Below are positions 1 to 8,460 of a stretch of DNA of 18,458 nucleotides, in pieces. Location of the stretch: assembly GCA_050736615.1 (NCBI GenBank), contig JBOHWL010000262.1:1-18458 (forward strand). Direction: 5' to 3'. The stretch comes from JBOHWJ01 sp050736615 (lineage in GTDB: Bacteria > Desulfobacterota > Binatia > Binatales > Binataceae). Made by a program: the position numbers and the translations under genes. The stretch's first letter is position 1; every line of letters starts with the position of its first letter. The notes beneath the pieces were generated by a model. It searched no databases and was not told the DNA's origin. It saw only the letters and a list, made by a program, of their open reading frames with translations.

Positions 1-214
1 GGACTCGTTTGCTCGCTCCGCCTGTGGCTCCGCTGGTGCGACACGCCCTCGCGCTGCGCGGGCGGCTCAGGATGACAGACAAAGAGACTCCGCTTGTCCA
101 TAAACTCGGGCAATTCAAAAATTCACAAACTCTCAGGATGACAGCGGTATCTGCCTGAGTTATTTACGTGACACCACATCATGGGATCAGCAGGGAATTA
201 TTGAGAGGAGTCCG
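1..214. other. Non-coding leader region with repeat fragments
   Basis: I see no convincing gene here. The stretch begins with a 20-base copy of a repeat also found inside the RidA-like gene and, in variant form, before the crotonase gene. It also holds two copies of TCAGGATGACAG at 67-78 and 133-144, 66 bases apart. A GAGGAG ribosome binding site at 205-210 serves the downstream carboxylase gene. No -35/-10 pair is convincing enough to call. Confidence 0.6.
2..21 (+). repeat. Dispersed repeat copy, 20-base core
   Basis: The sequence GACTCGTTTGCTCGCTCCGC is identical to 14713-14732, which lies inside a coding region. A one-mismatch version is at 13064-13082. A shorter related block (GGCTCCGCTGGTGCG, 26-40) follows here, as TGCTCCGCTAGTGCT does after the copy in the RidA-like gene, so the repeat unit is probably longer than the exact core. 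The window may begin inside the repeat. Confidence 0.7.
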
Positions 215-1831
<1,617 letters not shown>

Positions 1832-1912
1832 CAAGCGCCGTCTGTTTGTCGCACGAGCCCCGCAGTCATGGAGCCGAGGTGGTTCAGCTACATTCCAGCG
1901 TTAAATTGGAAT

Positions 1913-2119
1913 TTACGAGGCAAGCGCAACATCGATAGGATGCTCTTTAAGAGCGCTCAGCTTGAGCACGGAAAAGCCAATCACGTTGCCTTCCGCGTCG
2001 ATCTTCGCCATCACCTGGTCGTTGGCGGTTTCCCTGAAATACCCTTCTTTGCGCTCGAACGAAACCTCCAGGTAATCGCCCTCGGCATCATACCAGACCG
2101 TGACGTGCTTGCGCTCCAT
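1913..2119 (-). CDS. DUF2283 family protein, putative antitoxin-like partner
   Basis: This 68-residue protein starts MERKHVTVWYDAEGDYLEVSFE and continues with a DxxGNVIGFSVLKLS segment, the pattern of DUF2283: a small beta-rich domain whose members often sit beside a small RelE/DUF4258-like gene. The ATG has a purine-rich AAGGGAAG a few bases upstream, which lies inside the preceding gene. The gene overlaps the 3' end of that gene by about 109 bases in another frame, so the two are probably co-transcribed and translationally linked. The antitoxin role is inferred from context; the family has no firmly established function that I can cite. Confidence 0.75.
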   Translation of the reverse strand: MERKHVTVWYDAEGDYLEVSFERKEGYFRETANDQVMAKIDAEGNVIGFSVLKLSALKEHPIDVALAS

Positions 2120-2412
2120 AAAATGCTTCCCTTCTTTGGCTTGTCAGTCAGATAGGCTGTCAATACCAACGCATCGCCTCGGCAAACCTTAACGACCACG
2201 CAAACAAACTTATCGCCGATAGGGGTTTCCGGATAGAAGCGATAATAGAGACGGGCGGCATCGTCGCTGATCGATTGCACCACCAGAGCCGGGTACTTCA
2301 ACGTTTCTGAAATGGCGGACTTGAGTCTCGTCATTTCGGGATGGTTGAGAATATGTATAATTCGCTCCTCGGTCAGCCTGACCGCCAAACCCTGATGATC
2401 GACAACCTCCAC
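2011..2412 (-). CDS. Small BECR/RelE-fold-like protein (DUF4258/PBECR-like), putative toxin
   Basis: The reading frame is 133 residues from a GTG. The conserved-looking part is residues 1 to about 100: VRLTEERIIHILNHPEM, then SDDAARLYYRFYPE, then FVCVVVKV and LVLTAYLTDKPKKG. This order (HPEM helix, RLYYR strand, VVVK strand, TAYLTD-KKG end) resembles small nuclease-like proteins with a barnase/EndoU/RelE-type fold. Members normally stop soon after the KKG segment. Here the frame runs about 35 residues further, and that tail (SASTSRSGMMPRAITWRF...) is just the DUF2283 gene read in another frame. Either a stop has been lost or the overlap is real. RNase activity is inference, and the start codon is uncertain. 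Confidence 0.62.
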   Translation of the reverse strand: MEVVDHQGLAVRLTEERIIHILNHPEMTRLKSAISETLKYPALVVQSISDDAARLYYRFYPETPIGDKFVCVVVKVCRGDALVLTAYLTDKPKKGSILWSASTSRSGMMPRAITWRFRSSAKKGISGKPPTTR

Positions 2413-2485
2413 AGCCTGTCGGGCACCTATTTCGCCTCTTAGACCCTCGTGCTGTTGCGCGCGGAGCGAAGTCGCGCCGTGACGT

Positions 2486-3673
2486 TCAGTACGCCGCTTC
2501 GAGCAGACCGACGATCTCCTCGCGATTCACGGCACGGTCGACCACCCTGGAATGCTCAACTTCGCTCAGCACGGTATCGGCGATTTGCGCCAGTTCGTCA
2601 TGCGGCACGCCGGCGTCCTTGAGCGTATGTGCGACATTGAACTGCGCAATAAAGCGGGCGACCCGCTCGGCGCATTCCAAGGCCGCCGCGCGCGGATTGT
2701 TTGCGTCGAAGCGGACGCCGAGGCCTTCCGCGATTGGAGCGAAGCGTTGCGGCGCGATCGCCGCCACGAAGCGCATCGCATGCGGCATCGTGATGCACGA
2801 GGTGATGCCATGCGGCACGTCCCATTTGGGGCCGATCTGATGGCCGAGCGCATGCGACACGCCAAACCGCGTGTTCATTCCGCCGAAGATCGAAAACCAC
2901 GCGGCGGTCTGGCATTGCCCGCGATGGGCGAGTTGTTCGACGCCGGCGCTCTTGATGGAGGCGGGCAGATGGGCCACCAACAGCGCGATGGCCTTGGCCG
3001 CCAGCGTATCCGTGAGCGGCTGATGGCGCATCGAGTAGGCGGCCTCGACCGCGTGATCAAATGCGCGCATCCCGGTTGCGACCCAGAGCCATTCGGGCGT
3101 CTCCAGCGTCAATTCGGGATCATTGATGATGGTGCGCGGCTGCAGGCGCGGATCGACCACACCGTTTTTGACGCGATTGCTCTCGTCGGTGACGCCACCG
3201 ACCGGCGTGTACTCCCCGGCAGACAACGTGGTCGGAATCGCGATTTGTAAAAAATCCCGTGTGGGATCGACTTTGCTGCTGGCACCCGCGAAATCGAGGC
3301 CGCGCGCCCGCGCGGTGGCGTCGTCGCCGCCTAGAATAGAGGCGGCGGCGACTTTGGCGGTATCAATCGGGCTGCCGCCGCCGAAAGCCACGATGCAATC
3401 CCCATTGACGCGCTTAACCTCGGCCACCAGCTCGCGCACGGTCGCCGACGGCACATGTTGCGCGGCTCCCTTGTACACGACGGCGCAACGCGTACCCATC
3501 GCGGCGGTGACTTTATCCAGCAGGCGCGAGCGACCCAGGGTTTTGCCCGTGACCACCACCGCGCGTTGGACGCCGCGTCGTTCGAGCTCGCGGCCCAGCA
3601 TCGCCACCTTGCCAGGCCCGAAAATTACTTTTTCCAAACGCGTGAAGTTGAATTCGCCAGCCAGTGCTTCCAC
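2486..3673 (-). CDS. Iron-containing alcohol dehydrogenase family protein
   Basis: At 395 residues this is the usual length for group III (iron-type) NAD(P)-dependent alcohol dehydrogenases or maleylacetate-reductase-like enzymes. It shows the dinucleotide-binding GGGSPIDTAK at 98-107, the IPTTLSAGEYTPVGGV segment at 146-161, and the metal-binding part: FDHAVEAAYS (His207), GVSHALGHQIG (His274/His278) and DVPHG (His288). The His274-His288 spacing of 14 matches the two late metal His residues known from FucO. The position of the first FucO ligand, an Asp in GMDALTH, is Arg203 here (GMRAFDH). The GTG start is chosen because a perfect AGGAGG lies six bases before it. The substrate cannot be told; the metal and exact reaction are uncertain. 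The L,D-transpeptidase gene lies upstream on the same strand with an 87-base gap. Confidence 0.88.
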   Translation of the reverse strand: MEALAGEFNFTRLEKVIFGPGKVAMLGRELERRGVQRAVVVTGKTLGRSRLLDKVTAAMGTRCAVVYKGAAQHVPSATVRELVAEVKRVNGDCIVAFGGGSPIDTAKVAAASILGGDDATARARGLDFAGASSKVDPTRDFLQIAIPTTLSAGEYTPVGGVTDESNRVKNGVVDPRLQPRTIINDPELTLETPEWLWVATGMRAFDHAVEAAYSMRHQPLTDTLAAKAIALLVAHLPASIKSAGVEQLAHRGQCQTAAWFSIFGGMNTRFGVSHALGHQIGPKWDVPHGITSCITMPHAMRFVAAIAPQRFAPIAEGLGVRFDANNPRAAALECAERVARFIAQFNVAHTLKDAGVPHDELAQIADTVLSEVEHSRVVDRAVNREEIVGLLEAAY

Positions 3674-3760
3674 TGTGATCCTCCTGAAGAGCGCTCCGCA
3701 AAGTGAAGAATCCCACGCGGGATTTTCGCTTCGCCTCGGAGAAAGGCCACTCGCGGGTCG

Positions 3761-4834
3761 CTACGGTTTGATTACCACGAGTGTGCCGATTGGCAGAAAC
3801 CGATCGAGCGCAACAATCGCGCTGTTGTCCACCGAAATGCATCCGGTTGTCCAATTGATCAGCCCGGCGTTAAGCAACGGCTCGTCGGTGCCATGAATGC
3901 CGATCTCACCGCCCTCGCGAAAGCGCGTGGGAATCATGCCGTCGGCGCGCAACTCGTCAAAACGAAGCCGATCATGCTGGTTGGGATAGTTGAGCTTGAG
4001 GAAATAGCGCCAGTGGTAGCTGCGATGCTTGGCGATAATTCGATAAGCGCCTTCCGGAGTGCGCCGATCACCTTCGTAAACTTTGCCCCCCGCGATCAAG
4101 CTGCGGCCAAACACCGCGCGATAATGGGCGAACAGCCGTCCTTCGAAATAGATGATCAACAGATGGCGCGATTTGTACGCCATTGCCGACCAATTCGCGG
4201 AGTCACGATCCTCGGCGCGGCTGGCTTTGTCGTAGAGCACTTCGCCCTCGCTGACGCCCGCCGCCAGGTGCGAAGCGGCCGGGACCGGCGCGGGTGGATG
4301 CAAGGCGGCGAGCTTTTCCCCGCTGATGGGCGTTGGCGCGCCGCCGCGCACACAATGTTCGCCGCTCGCATCGCAGACCATTGTGGGCAACGCGCTCAGA
4401 TGCCACGGCCCAGATGGCGCGGTGGTCGCTTGCAAGCGTATCGCGGACGAGGCGGCGTGAACGGCGCGCGGCGGTGACGGCTTACCCTCGACGCAGTTCT
4501 TGCCGCTTTCATCGCAAATCAACGTCGGTGGCAGGTTATTCAATCGCGAGGGCGCGATTAACGGCGCGCCGTGCGGTAAGGGCGCCGCGCTCGGTTGCAA
4601 CGGCGGGCTGGCGACTGGCGCACTCAGGGGTTTGCCGCAGTCCGCATGGTCACAATGGGCGCCTGACGGCGTGGAGATAACCGCCGCGGAGACCAGGGCA
4701 GTCTCGTGTGCGGCGGCGGGTGGCGCGTTCTGACCAGCCGCGTGCGCGCGTGGCTGCCAGCCGCTCAGGATTAGTCCCGATGTCAGGATTAGTCCCCATG
4801 TTATCAGCGCGATTGATCGCGAGCTTTTACGCAT
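3761..4834 (-). CDS. Exported L,D-transpeptidase (YkuD domain) with N-terminal Cys-pair repeats
   Basis: The YkuD domain occupies roughly residues 220-357. The catalytic motif is IHGTDEPLLNAGLINWTTGCISVDN, with His314 and the nucleophile Cys332. Such enzymes form 3-3 peptidoglycan cross-links or attach lipoproteins to the wall. An N-terminal signal sequence (MRKSSRSIALITWGLILTSG... to AHA near residue 32) directs export. Between signal and domain lies a Pro/Ala-rich linker with three Cys pairs: CDHADC (61-66), CDESGKNC (107-114) and CDASGEHC (154-161), spaced 46-47 residues apart. The Arg that often follows GC-x in YkuD proteins is absent (GCISVDN), a variant I believe occurs in the family. 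The ATG is preceded by GAGG. Enzyme class is clear; the physiological substrate is not. Confidence 0.9.
   Translation of the reverse strand: MRKSSRSIALITWGLILTSGLILSGWQPRAHAAGQNAPPAAAHETALVSAAVISTPSGAHCDHADCGKPLSAPVASPPLQPSAAPLPHGAPLIAPSRLNNLPPTLICDESGKNCVEGKPSPPRAVHAASSAIRLQATTAPSGPWHLSALPTMVCDASGEHCVRGGAPTPISGEKLAALHPPAPVPAASHLAAGVSEGEVLYDKASRAEDRDSANWSAMAYKSRHLLIIYFEGRLFAHYRAVFGRSLIAGGKVYEGDRRTPEGAYRIIAKHRSYHWRYFLKLNYPNQHDRLRFDELRADGMIPTRFREGGEIGIHGTDEPLLNAGLINWTTGCISVDNSAIVALDRFLPIGTLVVIKP
4765..4796. repeat. 18-base tandem duplication in signal peptide coding region
   Basis: TCAGGATTAGTCCC occurs at 4765-4778 and again at 4783-4796. The 18-base period is in frame and produces GLILTS-GLILSG in the hydrophobic core of the L,D-transpeptidase signal peptide (read on the minus strand). 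The spacing and near-identity point to a recent local duplication by slippage. Confidence 0.8.
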
Positions 4835-4939
4835 CCCGCCTCACCACAGATTCCCTCAGGCTCATTTTGAAAACACTTGGACGCAGCGTCAATTAGAATT
4901 AGCCTGTCAGATGAAATTTATCGCGGAGACGCGGGCGCA

Positions 4940-5452
4940 ATGGAACAAAAGCTGGCTTTGGCGCTATCCAATCTGACCACCGGAATCTACGTTTTGACAG
5001 TTGCCGAAGGGGCCCGCCATCATGGCATGTCCTCCTCATGGGTGGCGCAAGTCTCGGGTGAGCCGCCGTTGTTCAGCACCGCAGTCGACAACGGCCATTT
5101 TTCACGCGCGATAGTGGCGCGGACGGGCGTCTTCGGCTTCAATATTGTGGGTCGCCGGGGCAAGGCGCTCGAAGACTACTTCTATTCGGCCCAGGCGCGC
5201 CGGGAAAATAACTTGGAAGGGCTCGATTACGAGCTTTCGCCCCAACTGCGCGTGCCCTGGTTGCGGCTCGCGATGGTCTCGATTGAGGCGCGGGTGGTGA
5301 ATAGCGTGGTGGCTGGCGACCATACGATTTTTATTGCGCAACCGGCCGCAGTGCGGATCAACGCGGCCGAACGGCCGCTGACCTCGCTTGAGCTCGATTA
5401 CGTTTATTTGGGCGGACGCGAAGTAATCGCGCGCGACCGTTCCGGCTGGTAG
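4940..5452 (+). CDS. Flavin reductase-like domain protein (copy 1)
   Basis: The chosen ATG gives 170 residues. It is preceded by GGAGA about ten bases upstream and places LALALSNLTTGIYVLTVAEG at the N-terminus, as expected for the split-barrel FMN-binding flavin reductase family (DIM6/NTAB type). A TTG start at 4877 would add 21 residues with no family similarity. Other family features are SSSWVAQVSGEPPLFSTAVDNGHFS (flavin-binding region), FGFNIV, and the C-terminal GDHTIFIAQPAAVR. Known members reduce FMN/FAD with NAD(P)H or bind flavin for partner oxygenases. It is followed 57 bases later by a paralogue, and no separate promoter is obvious between them. Confidence 0.82.
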   Translation: MEQKLALALSNLTTGIYVLTVAEGARHHGMSSSWVAQVSGEPPLFSTAVDNGHFSRAIVARTGVFGFNIVGRRGKALEDYFYSAQARRENNLEGLDYELSPQLRVPWLRLAMVSIEARVVNSVVAGDHTIFIAQPAAVRINAAERPLTSLELDYVYLGGREVIARDRSGW

Positions 5453-5509
5453 TTTAATTGACGCCTAATGAAAGCGTCTGCTAGCATCCGCGCGCGAGAG
5501 AGGCTTGCG

Positions 5510-5986
5510 ATGCCGATTGAGAAGAACGAATTGCGCCGGGTGATGGGTCATTTCGCCACCGGCGTGACCGTAATCACCACCATCGACAAGGACGGCCAAC
5601 CCTTTGGGCTGACCGCCAACGCTTTCACCTCAGTCTCCTTGCAGCCGTCGCTGTTGCTCATTTGTGTCGATAAAAAAGCTGAGAGCTATCAATATTTCGA
5701 GGAAAGCAAGGTTTTTACCGTCAATATCCTGTCCGAGGGGCAGGAGGCCCTTTCGCGCCGTTTCGCGGTCAGCGGCGGTGATAAATTCAAGGGCGTTGCT
5801 TATAGCAATGGTGCCAACGGCGCGCCGATACTGGAAGGTGCGCTCGCCTATATTGAATGCAAGCTCTACGCTTCCTGTGACGGCGGCGACCACACCGTCT
5901 ATCTGGGTGAAATCGAGCAGGCGGAGACAATCGAGACCAAGCCTCTGGTATTCTTCCGTGGCGGCTACCGGACCCTCGGCGATTGA
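5510..5986 (+). CDS. Flavin reductase family protein (copy 2)
   Basis: The chosen ATG gives 158 residues beginning MPIEKNELRRVMGHFATGVTVITTIDKDGQPFGLTANAFTSVSLQPSLLLICVD, a textbook flavin-reductase-domain start. A GAGAGG lies six bases before it. The ATG at 5468 would add 14 residues outside the domain. Later elements are FTVNILSEGQEALSRRFA, HTVYLGEIEQ and FFRGGYR, all typical of NADH:FMN oxidoreductases that feed two-component monooxygenases. The three LLM-type oxidoreductases 4-7 kb away are possible partners, but they are not in the same transcription unit and may use F420 instead. It is more canonical than the preceding copy. Confidence 0.88.
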   Translation: MPIEKNELRRVMGHFATGVTVITTIDKDGQPFGLTANAFTSVSLQPSLLLICVDKKAESYQYFEESKVFTVNILSEGQEALSRRFAVSGGDKFKGVAYSNGANGAPILEGALAYIECKLYASCDGGDHTVYLGEIEQAETIETKPLVFFRGGYRTLGD

Positions 5987-6025
5987 GCTTCCATCCTCTT
6001 CCACCTCTCTGCCGTCAGTTGACCA

Positions 6026-6856
6026 GTGGCTTTGACTCAATCTAAATCGAACCCATCCAACGCACCAACGAGCGACGTGGCGCGGCAAAAGAGCGCACGC
6101 CGGACTGACTCGGTGGGCTCGTTGCTGCCGGGCATCAGCGTCTTTCTGCCTTCGCATAACGAAGAAGCCAACCTGGAGCGGGTGGTCGAGGGCTTTTATG
6201 ACGAATTGCCCAAAATCGCCGACGACTACGAGATCATTATTGTCGACGATGGCAGCCGGGATAATACCGGCGAAATTGCCGACCGGCTGGTCGCCGCTAA
6301 CGGGCGGATAAAAGTTGTCCATCACGGCATCAATCGCGGCTATGGCGCGGCGGTGATTTCGGGCATCCGGGCGGCCTCGCAGCCGTTCGTGTTGCTGTGC
6401 GACGGTGACGGCCAATTTGACGCCGCCGATGTGCGGCTGTTGGCCGAACGGATCGAGAATTATGACGCCGTGATTGGACGTCGGGCGGCCCGCGCCGACC
6501 ATCTGATGCGGCGGATCAATGGCAAGGCCTGGACGCGGTTGGCGCGCGGTTTGTTCGGGTTAAGCGTGCGGGATATGGATTGCGGCTTCAAGCTCTTCCG
6601 GCGCGAGATTCTGGAAGGTCTCGAGCTGCATTCCAGCGGCGCCCTCATCTCGACGGAGCTGATGGCGCGGCTGGCTGGCCGCGAGGCCCGGATTTGCGAG
6701 GTGGACGTGAGACATCTGCCGCGCCGAGCGGGCGAGCAGACTGGCAACAGCCTCAAGGTCATCGTGGAAGCGTTCAGCGAATTGTTCGCCCTGTATCGGG
6801 AACTGAAGCGGGCACGCGCGGGTCGGCCCCCAAGGCGGCACAAGCGTGGGAATTAA
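6026..6856 (+). CDS. Family 2 glycosyltransferase (dolichyl/polyprenyl-phosphate mannose synthase-like)
   Basis: From a GTG start the protein is 276 residues. A low-complexity basic N-terminus of about 35 residues precedes a GT-A domain: SVFLPSHNEEANL (39-50), IIIVDDGSRDNTGEI (70-84, nucleotide-sugar DDGS motif), NRGYGAAVISGI, the metal-binding DGDGQFD (126-132), and DMDCGFKLFRREIL. There is no C-terminal membrane pair, so it is probably a cytosolic or peripheral enzyme transferring a sugar to polyprenyl phosphate or another lipid carrier, in the style of DPM1. The gene starts 39 bases after the flavin reductase, probably in the same transcript. The start is uncertain because no strong ribosome binding site is visible. 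Confidence 0.87.
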   Translation: MALTQSKSNPSNAPTSDVARQKSARRTDSVGSLLPGISVFLPSHNEEANLERVVEGFYDELPKIADDYEIIIVDDGSRDNTGEIADRLVAANGRIKVVHHGINRGYGAAVISGIRAASQPFVLLCDGDGQFDAADVRLLAERIENYDAVIGRRAARADHLMRRINGKAWTRLARGLFGLSVRDMDCGFKLFRREILEGLELHSSGALISTELMARLAGREARICEVDVRHLPRRAGEQTGNSLKVIVEAFSELFALYRELKRARAGRPPRRHKRGN

Positions 6857-7037
6857 CCGCGCGGGCTTACCAAAGGGGTTAGCGAGCAACCGATTGCGTC
6901 TGGCGGTTGTTCCATCAGTCTTGTAAGTTCGCACCAGCACAGGGTAATCGCGACGGCGCGCAATGGCACGCCGTTGGCATAAGTGACGCACGTACGATTC
7001 ACCAAGGATCGTCATGAACGAAAGGGAGAACTGGGAC

Positions 7038-7334
7038 ATGAAGCGCACGATTTCCATCCTTACCGCCGCGCTGTTTGCCGGTGCCATGGCGGCGCCCGCC
7101 TTTGCACAAGCGCCAGCGGCTGCACCGTCAATAGCGGCGCCGGCGGCTGAATCCTCAATAGCGGCGCCGGCAAGTGAGGCATCTCCGACCACTCATCATC
7201 ACAAGCACCGGCATCACCACCACCATTGGCACCACCATCACGCCAAGAAGAAGAGTCCGGAGAGCTCAGGTTCGAGTTCGTCGAACGGCACGGCTGCTCC
7301 GAGCGGCGGCGTGGCTTCTCCGAGCGGCGAATAG
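7038..7334 (+). CDS. Small secreted histidine-rich protein
   Basis: This 98-residue protein has a clear signal peptide (MKRTISILTAALFAGAMAAPAFA). A short Ala/Pro/Ser segment follows, then a block with 13 His residues in 16 positions (residues about 49-64, broken only by Lys, Arg and Trp), then Lys-rich and Ser/Gly-rich tails. GGGAGA lies nine bases before the chosen ATG; an ATG at 7014 would place eight residues before the signal peptide. The His block suggests periplasmic metal (Ni, Zn, Cu) binding, but no enzyme or transport domain is visible and function is unknown. Low-complexity proteins of this sort are common and poorly conserved. Confidence 0.72.
   Translation: MKRTISILTAALFAGAMAAPAFAQAPAAAPSIAAPAAESSIAAPASEASPTTHHHKHRHHHHHWHHHHAKKKSPESSGSSSSNGTAAPSGGVASPSGE
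7128..7171 (+). repeat. 27-base in-frame tandem duplication
   Basis: TCAATAGCGGCGCCGGC occurs at 7128-7144 and 7155-7171, a 27-base (nine-codon) period inside the His-rich protein gene. It encodes SIAAPAAES followed by SIAAPASEA, immediately before the His block. Confidence 0.8.
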
Positions 7335-7363
7335 GCCGCGCACAGTCTGAAATCCTGGCCGTT

Positions 7364-7413
7364 ACCAGTCGGCCGTCGCTGGGCGCAGCTTTGCCCGCGA
7401 TGGCCCGACTGGT
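7364..7413. other. Long near-perfect hairpin between genes
   Basis: The outer arms ACCAGTCGG (7364-7372) and CCGACTGGT (7405-7413) are perfectly complementary. Inner segments TCGC and GGGC pair with GCCC and GCGA around the loop GCAGCTTT, leaving only small bulges, so about 20 base pairs can form. GGTCGGCCGTCGCT continues past the right arm as a partial direct repeat of the left side. No T-run follows, so it is not a canonical intrinsic terminator. It may end or protect the 3' end of the His-rich gene transcript, or be a small palindromic repeat. Confidence 0.6.
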
Positions 7414-7535
7414 CGGCCGTCGCTCCGCGACCGCTTGGGGCCGTGCGGCCGAAATCCGCTTTTCCCCTCTCGAGCATTAATGCTAACATCGAGACGTTTC
7501 CGCCTGCTACCGTGTGTTGGCGGGGACTTATCAAT

Positions 7536-8246
7536 TTGTTATTCAGCCGCCGGGTGCCGCTACTGATAGCGGTCGCTTTGATCATGGTCCTTCAATGGCC
7601 GGTGGCGACTTGGGCGAAAGGACGCGCGATCGATTCCGACGATCAGGTCTGTGATCCCTTGGCGGATTATTACCTCGGCATGGAGGATTATCCTCAGGCA
7701 GTCAGGCGCCACCTGGAGGTCATCCGCCAGCATCCCGATGATGCGCTGGCTTACTATCATCTCGGTTTCGCCTACGGCATGCTGGGCCACCATCGCCGCG
7801 AACTGGCCGATTACAAACGTGCGGTCGAGCTCGGCCTGAGCGATTGGCAATTGTTCCTGAACCTGGGACTGGCGTATCTGGACACGAGGCAGGTGGAGGA
7901 GGCGGTCGCGGTGCTCAGGCTCGCAACCCTGCTGGGACCCTATCATCCCGAAACGCATTACGATTTGGGTTTGGCGTATGAACGCGCGGGCATGTTTGGC
8001 CCGGCGCGGCAGGAAGTCCTGACGTCGCTGCGGCTCGATCCATCCCAATTGGACGCGCGTAACACGCTCGGCGTGATTTATGCCGAGCAAGGCGATTACG
8101 CGCGCGCTCGTCGGGCGTGGACTGAATTGGCGGGGGCCGATCCCGCCTATTCACCGGCACGGGTCAATCTATCCATTCTCAACGGCCTTGCACACGGCCG
8201 GCTCAAGCGCGCGCGGCCGATTAGCGGTTTCGCCAATGCGCACTGA
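7536..8246 (+). CDS. Exported tetratricopeptide-repeat protein
   Basis: After a hydrophobic N-terminus (VPLLIAVALIMVLQWPVATWA) about five to six TPR units follow: DYYLGMEDYPQAVRRHLEVIRQHPDD, ALAYYHLGFAYGMLGHHRRELADYKRAVEL, WQLFLNLGLAYLDTRQVEEAVAVLRLATLL, ETHYDLGLAYERAGMFGPARQEVLTSLRLDP and DARNTLGVIYAEQGDYARARRAWTEL. I chose TTG 7536 because GGGGA lies nine bases before it and it gives a compact signal peptide or anchor; the longer GTG 7443 start adds 31 residues of unremarkable sequence. TPRs mediate protein-protein contacts, here probably in the periplasm or at the membrane. Envelope genes on both sides suggest a scaffold role in envelope assembly, which is inference. Confidence 0.8.
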   Translation: MLFSRRVPLLIAVALIMVLQWPVATWAKGRAIDSDDQVCDPLADYYLGMEDYPQAVRRHLEVIRQHPDDALAYYHLGFAYGMLGHHRRELADYKRAVELGLSDWQLFLNLGLAYLDTRQVEEAVAVLRLATLLGPYHPETHYDLGLAYERAGMFGPARQEVLTSLRLDPSQLDARNTLGVIYAEQGDYARARRAWTELAGADPAYSPARVNLSILNGLAHGRLKRARPISGFANAH

Positions 8247-8460
8247 GCGTTGGCTCCGTGCCGCATCGGCTAATGGTGTCATGACGAACCACAGGGAATG
8301 TTCACGCCAGCGAGTAGCGTCATTCACGCAGGCCACCGCGAACGTAGCCGCGGGCGCGGCGCGCGCCAGTGGAGCGAAAGCGCATCAGGTGGAATGAAGT
8401 GGCGCGGAATGACAGAAGTATGCGTGTACGCGGGTTTCTTTAGCGGTGGAGGGGCAGACG

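Noticed and set aside
2552..3250. 232-residue plus-strand ORF opposite the alcohol dehydrogenase
   Set aside because: Shadow of a gene whose GTG start has a perfect AGGAGG; no motif in the plus-strand product.
5630..6502. 290-residue minus-strand ORF opposite flavin reductase copy 2 and the glycosyltransferase
   Set aside because: It crosses two real genes on the other strand and shows no domain, signal or start context.
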